From the NCBI GenBank assembly GCA_001579985.1, contig LRSR01009814.1:1-29610 (forward strand): a DNA stretch of 29,610 nt, given 5' to 3'. The notes below the pieces were generated by a model. The model was not told the origin of the DNA, did not search any database, and saw only the letters and a program-made list of their open reading frames with translations. Positions 24,521-29,610 of the stretch are shown here, in pieces. The stretch's first letter is position 1; each line of letters starts with the position of its first letter. Source of the stretch: Hypsibius dujardini. Taxonomy: Eukaryota > Tardigrada > Eutardigrada > Parachela > Hypsibiidae. The position numbers and the translations under genes are program-made.

Positions 24521-24764
24521 AATGAAAACGACTTCGGTAGGTCAGTCACCCAACTTCGGTAGGTTGGCAGACTTTTACCGAAAAAAACACGCCAAAATGA
24601 AAAAACCGAAAATCAACAAAACAATTTTTCACCACAAAAAAATGAGCAGAAGACAAAGAACCAGCCCGAAAAGTGAAAAACAAAATCAAGATAATTTTTT
24701 CCACCCAAAACGATCGATTGTAGCGGATTAATATGAGTAATTGTGTTATTGTATGCATATAATA

Positions 24765-24857
24765 CGATTAAATGCGTTTAAATAATAAGGTAGATATGAA
24801 TAAATGAGATAAAATGCGAATAAATGCGATTAAATACAATTAAATGCGATTAAATTC
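24765..24857. repeat. ~10-bp AT-rich tandem repeat in the element leader
   Basis: Variants of AATAAATGCG and GATTAAATGCG follow one another about eight times, giving a low-complexity tract inside the leader. Confidence 0.75.
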
Positions 24858-25142
24858 TCAGGCCAGACCTCCTTCACTTGAAGCGCCTACCTGTCGAAAC
24901 CTTGACCAACGTCCACCGATTTCCCGACGCTTTTCCAGTTCGTTTAAGTGTCTCTGCGGAAACGGAGAGCAGCTTGACTCCTCTGGGGCTTCCAGCGGGA
25001 GCGACCACACCAGACAACCTCTTCCTGGTGGCAGACCTTTTCACACTACTGACCCGACTCGGTCAGAGGGAACTCTTAAAAACCCACGGACGTAAACTAC
25101 TTACGCCGGAAAAAAATTATCCGAGACCGAAAAAGAGTAAGA

Positions 25143-25160
25143 TTCTCGGTACGACCTCCA
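25143..25160 (-). promoter_or_regulatory. Candidate tRNA primer-binding site
   Basis: On the sense strand, two bases after the 5' LTR end, the sequence reads TGGAGGTCGTACCGAGAA. It starts with TGG, as expected for pairing with a tRNA CCA end. I could not match it to a specific tRNA, so the call rests mostly on position. Confidence 0.35.
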
Positions 25161-25162
25161 AA

Positions 25163-25381
25163 TGTAGCGAGCACAAACGGAAAGAATGGTGTTACTGTTT
25201 GTACTGACCAAACATACACTACACCAAGAGATTAAATAGTACAGACGACAAGAGACAAGAGAGAAAGAAGGTTGCCAAAGGTAAATGAAAAAACAAAGAA
25301 AGTAGCTAATGGAAGACGACGATTAAGACATAATGGACTACTAGCGATAATAGTTACTCAATCATATAGCTAGGCGCGACA
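25163..25381 (-). repeat. 5' LTR of the Ty3/gypsy element
   Basis: This 219-bp copy matches 16855-17073 except for about 8 substitutions, three of them clustered within five bases near the end. It is followed by CAAC, the right-hand target-site duplication. Confidence 0.95.
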
Positions 25382-25577
25382 CAACATTAGGAAATTTGCA
25401 TTTTCTTCATAATTCGCAATCTTTCTAACGGTACAACAATAATATCTAGTACGACTATTTTTTTCTAACTGATTTAATCTGCGTTGCTGCTTGTCGGAAA
25501 GAGCCAGACAACACTTTTAGCGTTCAACCACAAAAATCAATAATCTCTGCCGTTAAACTAAGCCTTCTTGACTAACT

Positions 25578-25583
25578 TTTAAT
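25578..25583 (-). terminator. Polyadenylation signal ATTAAA of ZMYND10
   Basis: The minus strand reads ATTAAA 33 bases beyond the ZMYND10 stop codon. It is the most common variant of the animal poly(A) signal. Confidence 0.5.
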
Positions 25584-25616
25584 GCAATAAATAAAGACAG
25601 GAACGATTACTAGTAA

Positions 25617-26102
25617 TTAAAGTTGTTCGCTCAGTCCGGCACAGGAGGCTTTGTGCTTTGACCACTGCTTCACCTGGCATTCTCGCCGGCAATACCACTC
25701 CATCTTGCAACCGGAGCAGCAACTTTTAGCCGGATGACCGCAGCAAGCGCACTTTGCTGGCTGCGGTAGAATCGGGTCAATTTTGTCTGTCGTGTAAACG
25801 CCAGCCATCCTACAAATCAGTTTGACGTTTCTATGTCAAACCTTCATAAATTCCAAAGAATCCAAAGGAATATTTGCACTAGCGTCCAACGTATGAACTC
25901 ACTTTCCCGCAATTACTTTCAATAAGCCTTGGTCAGCAGACAGAATATCAACGTGCCTGTGAGCCAAAACCTCCCACGAAGTTGAATTGTGCGCTAATAT
26001 CTTTTCACGAATTACAGGTGTCTGCAACATATAACTCCTGTATATCGATTATAATTCAAAATAGACTGTCTATCCTTGATCTTGATTGACTGCCTGACTA
26101 CC

Positions 26103-26165
<63 letters not shown>

Positions 26166-26925
26166 TTTTCTGCCTGTCTGTCTGTTTGCTCTCTGTCTGT
26201 CTGTGTCTGTCTCTGGCGGTCTGCCTCTCTGTCTGGATTTATTTGTTTAACATACTTGTTCTAAAATAAGGCCCCGTTTTGGCATATTCGTTTCCGTAAA
26301 GCTTAGCGGATGCAGGTACCTCTGAAGATCCGCCAGTACCGGCAATTGATCAAGCAACACCTCATTCATCAACGACGTCACACGTAGTAGACGGTTTTTC
26401 CGGAAGTCATTTAGGTAGTACTTCTTGATCATGTCGGGGTTCAGAAGACTTTGATGGAGGGCAATCCAAAGCTGACCTTCCGTTTGCGTCAAGAGAAAAC
26501 GATCGGCTTCCGGAATTTCTCTCCACTCACCGTCGAGGAATTTCCAAGTGCGACCACCCTGCTGGAACGTCCACGGACTGTGTTCCAGCAGGCCAACTAG
26601 GAAAACGGGAAGATCGTGGTGATCACACATGCGGGTGGTTACACTGAGGTTCAGGCTGGAAACGTGTTGGGCTAAGTGACAGAGTATGCCAACCGATTTG
26701 GCGCTTAAAATGAGATCGATGTCTTCCTTTTGGGAAATCAGTTGTTCAATGGGTGATACGGATTCGTTGGTCTTGTGAGGCGCTTTTGAAGGATTGTTTA
26801 TCGTCTTGCCTTTTTGTTTTCTAATAAAAAATTGGTTTCAATGGACAGAAATGCGTTAACGTACACTTCCGCATAGACAGACAAACAGGTAGACGGACAA
26901 ATAGACACAAACCTTCAGGACACCA

Positions 26926-26980
<55 letters not shown>

Positions 26981-27698
26981 CAGAGAATGACAGACACACA
27001 GAAGACATTCCTCCTCTGACCTTTCGATTTGGTCACCAATGCAAGTGTGGCAGAACTCTATGAGATCCATTGCGGAATCATCTAAAGCTTGACAAAAAGA
27101 TTCGCTATAGGTGAGGGTCTCCAAAAGGCTGGCCGCCGTGACCGTGTGGAACAGCTACTATTAATGAGAATTTGTGTGACGATTTTTCTGCAAAATATTT
27201 TACTATTGTAATTGGAATCTTACCACCATGTAAGTGGGAAAAGCTTGCGAGGTCTGCCGCATAAAGGTCAAGATGTGTGGGAACACTTTTTTGGTCCATA
27301 TGCTTTGTGCTACTAAGATCTCCACCAGAAGAGATGCCTAGCGGGGACAAGCAACATGATTATTGCACTCTTGCAAACGAGTCGACTCCACAGAAGAAGA
27401 AGGCCTAGCACGCCGACACAAATGCAGATTCTGGTCATCATCGCAACAAACCTTTTCGAAAAAGAGGAAGCGATCGCAAACCACTTCCTCCTTCCGCATC
27501 TTCACTTCGCATAATGCTTGTAGATTGAGCTTCTCCAACATTTCGTGTTGATTGAACCATCTAAAAAATAGAATCGGTAGTGATATTGGAGTACCAGTGC
27601 CATATTCCCTCGAAAGTTTGGAATAGGGCACGAGTCGGTTAGCGTTAGAGTATTTCCTTACCATTTATCATCGGCCTTTCAGACAAAACAGTATATCA

Positions 27699-27752
<54 letters not shown>

Positions 27753-28135
27753 TCGTCTGTCTCTGTCCGCTTGTCCGTCTTTCTGGTCTGGCTTGTCTGC
27801 CTGTTTGTCTGCCTGCCTGCCTGCATGTCACTGTCTACATTTCTAAATACTTATTCGCAGCACCAATGTTTGAAATGTTTGTCTGACGGAGTCTGTCTAC
27901 ATAATGGTTTGCCTGCCTGCCTCCGTTACCATGTTCTGATTTTCCTCCACTGCTTGTCGATTTTACTCTCATGTTCGCCCTTTCATCTACTAAAAGTTGA
28001 TCACTACGTAGCACGCAGTACTATGCGAGTATACCTGAGATTTCCAATATCTTCAAGCTGGTGTAGCGCCAGATTCTCAATGTAGCTTTCGATCTCACTG
28101 AAAAATAAAATGTCTGCATTTTCCGCTTTAGCCAT
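25617..28135 (-). CDS. ZMYND10: ZMYND10, MYND-finger dynein-arm assembly factor (7 exons)
   Basis: The exons are 28135-28035, 27560-27452, 27337-27224, 27154-27021, 26820-26256, 26021-25903 and 25809-25617. Phases agree at every GT-AG junction, and the product is 444 aa against 440 in human. Family blocks appear in order: WFNQHEMLEKLNLQAL, WTKKVFPHILTFMRQ, SLLETLTYSESFCQALDD, LVGLLEHSPWTFQQGG, EGQLWIALHQSLLNPD, LLDQLPVLADLQRYL and SFTETNMPKRGLILEQ. The last exon holds a complete MYND zinc finger (CxxC, CxxC, WYCRREC, then H-x3-C) close to the C-terminus. The protein is a cytoplasmic co-chaperone needed to fold and preassemble axonemal dynein arms, acting with LRRC6 and FKBP8 in vertebrates. 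Introns 1, 4 and 5 carry CTGT or GACA tracts. The start ATG gives an N-terminus of nearly the same length as the human one. Confidence 0.95.
26102..26235 (+). repeat. (CTGT)n in ZMYND10 intron 5
   Basis: Perfect CTGT units run from 26102 to about 26165 and then become imperfect. In the gene-sense direction this is GACA, located just downstream of exon 5 (26820-26256). Confidence 0.93.
26929..26981 (-). repeat. (CTGT)n, gene-sense, in ZMYND10 intron 4
   Basis: On the plus strand this reads GACA for about 53 bases without interruption. In the ZMYND10 transcript it is CTGT, complementary to the tracts in introns 5 and 1. Confidence 0.93.
27700..27830 (+). repeat. (CTGT)n in ZMYND10 intron 1
   Basis: Near-perfect CTGT units span about 27707-27752 and continue as imperfect CTGC/CTGT units. 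The gene-sense direction reads GACA. Confidence 0.92.
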
Positions 28136-28567
28136 GTCGTCCGAAAGGATTTTCCCTGAAGCATACACTAAACGGAATAATGCACGGCGAGCGCACGGGA
28201 CGGCAAAGAGTTCTGACAACACGACAAGACAGTTGCTCGGTGATACTGATCAATTTTAGCCTCAACTGTTTCCGCACCTCCTGAAACGTGTTCGATCAAG
28301 GCAATCTCAGACTTCCTGGAAAATGTATTATTTCTCAAACAAAGCAAACCCACAGACCCAACAACGCAGGGCGCAAGGAAGGGGGAAACATGTGCAACGC
28401 TACAAGCTGCCCATGTGAGAAAGAAGGATATTTTCATTAATCGTGTGTGGATAAGGTTGAACGAAAAAATCGCGAAATTTAGCCAGGAATTGAACGTGCA
28501 ATGTGCCAAAAAACGACTCGTTTAAAAACAACAACAGCGACGAATGTGATCAGGACGATTCAAGTTA
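28136..28567 (-). other. Spacer between the Prp40-like gene and ZMYND10
   Basis: The two genes share a strand and are 432 bases apart. A TTCAG acceptor-like site ends 20 bases before the ZMYND10 start codon (AG at 28157-28156), compatible with a 5'-UTR intron or spliced-leader addition. Open frames across the spacer have no coding signature. Confidence 0.4.
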
Positions 28568-28957
28568 CTACATAATACCCAACTGTTTCATCAGTAATTT
28601 CCGTTGGTTCTCCAGCTCATCCTCGGAGAGTTCTTGAGCGAGCTTCTCGGCCTTGGCTTCTACCACCTTGTCGACACCGCGTTTGCTGCTGCCCCTTTCC
28701 TTGTCGTCTCGCCGTGCAGGTTCATCCCTCCTACGACTGCGTTCCTTGTCGCGAGACGCTTCGGGTGAACGGTGATGGCGCTTCTTCTTTTTCGGCAAGG
28801 ATTTGGAATCGGCCACTTCCTCGTCGTCGCTGGGCGTGGCGGGACGCTTCCTGTGATGGCTGCGGGACCTGTGAGACAGACAAAGGTTACGATATTTATC
28901 TGATACACTGTACATTTCATTTCACCCTTGCCATTTAACTATTTCACTGTGTGCGAC

Positions 28958-29000
<43 letters not shown>

Positions 29001-29610
29001 CGCCTGTCTGTCTGTCGGTCTGTCCATTATTGCATATGTCCGACTGTCTGTTGCGTATTAATCACTTTGTTCGTCATATCCTTAATGGACTATCTGGATC
29101 TTTGTCTGTTCGTCAGTTTGTCTGCCTGTCTGACTGCTCTAACTGTCTGCTTGCTGGCACAGATCTTGATTTGTCTGCTTGTCTGGCTGCCTGCCTGAGT
29201 GTTTGCTCATATATCTTGGTGTGTGGCTGTACGCACCTCGTATGTGACAAGTTGCCTGCATGTCCATTCATGGATCTGTCTCTTGATTAATTGTCAGTTT
29301 ATAAAAAGACTCACCCTTTGGATGACTCTTCCTCCGCCGGTGGTGAGGCCTGCCTCTTTCTCCGATCCGAATTTCTCTCCTTTTCCCTGTCTTTTTCCTT
29401 ATCCCGTTCCTTTTCCTTCTCCTTCCGCTCCTTGTCGCGCTTACTCTTTTTCCGACTGGACTTATCTTTCTCCCCGCTGGACCCAGACGAGACGGTCTGG
29501 CCCTTGGCGACATAAGCGTGAAACAGCCGGATCCGGTCTTCCTCGTCGCGAATCGCCTGGTAGGCTGACTTCCCGGCAAACTTGTCATGCACCGACAGCC
29601 ACTTGTCTGT
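28568..29610 (-). CDS. FF-domain splicing factor, Prp40-like, C-terminal two exons (5' end outside the window)
   Basis: The exons are 29610-29315 (open at the window edge) and 28868-28568, joined in phase 2 across a 446-base intron to give the last 198 residues. The first residues WLSVHDKFAGKSAYQAIRDE and RIRLFHAYV fit the second half of an FF domain (W-x2-V, Y-x-A-I, R-x2-LF-x2-YV). A long Lys/Arg/Glu/Asp tract follows (KERKEKEKERDKEKDREKER), then an RS/KR-rich segment, then a short helix ending LSEDELENQRKLLMKQLGIM. PRPF40A has the same order: FF repeats, a charged tail, and a terminal SE-x-EL-x2-RR-x-LL motif. Prp40 bridges U1 snRNP and branch-point proteins in early spliceosomes. TCERG1, another FF protein, is the alternative, but its tail fits less well. 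The intron contains a CTGT tract. Confidence 0.7.
28959..29025 (+). repeat. (CTGT)n in the last intron of the Prp40-like gene
   Basis: Perfect CTGT units span 28959-29000 and continue imperfectly. The gene-sense direction reads GACA. Looser CTGT/CTGC words continue to about 29200. Confidence 0.92.

Larger units (their letters stand above)
17623..24562 (-). repeat. Dispersed octamer CTACCGAA (sense strand), 12 exact copies within the element
   Basis: On the plus strand the word is TTCGGTAG. Exact copies start at 17623, 17675, 18766, 19480, 21922, 21967, 22640, 23813, 24113, 24135, 24533 and 24555. Near copies occur at 18142 and 22123. Most extend to CCTACCGAA, and several to ACCTACCGAAGT. In coding DNA it usually reads Pro-Thr-Glu or Ala-Thr-Glu, but at 24135 it reads Leu-Pro-Lys, and two copies lie in the untranslated leader. 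I found no copy on the opposite strand. Confidence 0.85.
24521..25162 (-). other. 5' leader of the retrotransposon
   Basis: The leader has three parts in the sense direction. A segment of higher GC content (25100-24860) comes first, then AT-rich tandem repeats (24857-24765), then a stretch just before gag carrying two copies of the element's octamer. A donor-like CAG|GTAGGC at 24890 could serve spliced env or accessory RNAs. The GC-rich part is open on the opposite strand for 109 codons (24878-25207), which I regard as unproven. Confidence 0.6.
16855..25381 (-). mobile_element. Ty3/gypsy-type LTR retrotransposon with env-like region, 8.5 kb, disabled copy
   Basis: Two 219-bp direct repeats (16855-17073 and 25163-25381) begin TG and end CA. 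They are flanked by the 4-base duplication CAAC (16851-16854 and 25382-25385). A polypurine tract abuts the left repeat, so transcription runs on the minus strand with the 5' LTR at 25163-25381. In sense order the interior holds a leader, gag fused to the protease active site, RT, RNase H and integrase, an env-like membrane segment, and an additional 3' ORF. The order PR-RT-RH-IN is that of Metaviridae (Ty3/gypsy), and a membrane-protein gene after integrase recalls errantivirus-like elements. The LTRs differ at about 8 of 219 positions, so the insertion is not recent. Start-codon loss, frameshifts and stops show this copy cannot move autonomously. Confidence 0.95.

Noticed and set aside
28168-28509. 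113-codon minus-strand frame between the Prp40-like gene and ZMYND10
   Set aside because: It does not begin with or lead into any conserved block, and the ZMYND10 N-terminus is already complete from 28135.

Overview
The window is nuclear DNA from an animal, most likely a small invertebrate. The genes have spliced exons joined by GT-AG introns of roughly 70 to 1250 bases. Recognisable metazoan proteins (TMEM147, ZMYND10) are present, an intact-length Ty3/gypsy retrotransposon is inserted, and CTGT/GACA tetranucleotide repeats are very abundant. ZMYND10 implies an animal that builds motile cilia or flagella with dynein arms. A flatworm or other lophotrochozoan would fit, but the species cannot be fixed from the sequence. 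All exon models below come from reading frames, splice-site consensus and remembered family alignments, with no transcript data.

Layout. Bases 1-4387 hold no convincing gene, only a degenerate 20-bp minisatellite (3225-3660) and a CTGT microsatellite. A complete six-exon gene on the minus strand (7506 to 4388, 516 aa) encodes a flavin polyamine oxidase with a predicted signal peptide. After an intergenic stretch dominated by CCGT-type repeats, a complete five-exon TMEM147 gene (236 aa) runs on the plus strand from 9386 to 12187. It is followed on the same strand by a two-exon gene of unknown function (12881-13793, 163 aa). Bases 14.0-16.85 kb are a graveyard of fragments: a BED-finger-like ORF with an internal stop, an orphan exon-like ORF and a decayed hAT-like transposase piece.

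Bases 16855-25381 are one Ty3/gypsy-type LTR retrotransposon on the minus strand. It has 219-bp LTRs about 4% diverged, a CAAC target-site duplication, a polypurine tract, gag-protease, RT-RNaseH-integrase, an env-like membrane-protein remnant and an extra 3' ORF. The copy is disabled by a probable start-codon loss, frameshifts and stop codons. It carries a striking same-strand dispersed octamer (sense CTACCGAA, 12 exact copies). Downstream on the minus strand lie a complete seven-exon ZMYND10 gene (28135 to 25617, 444 aa) and the last two exons of an FF-domain splicing factor of the Prp40 type (29610 to 28568, running off the window).

The host genes do not form one pathway. They cover secreted or organellar polyamine oxidation, ER membrane-protein insertion, axonemal dynein assembly and pre-mRNA splicing. 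The items that most deserve follow-up are the retroelement's dispersed octamer and its env-plus-extra-ORF 3' end, the complementary CTGT/GACA tracts flanking ZMYND10 exon 5, the duplicated exon fragment inside TMEM147, and the hairpin inside the oxidase gene.
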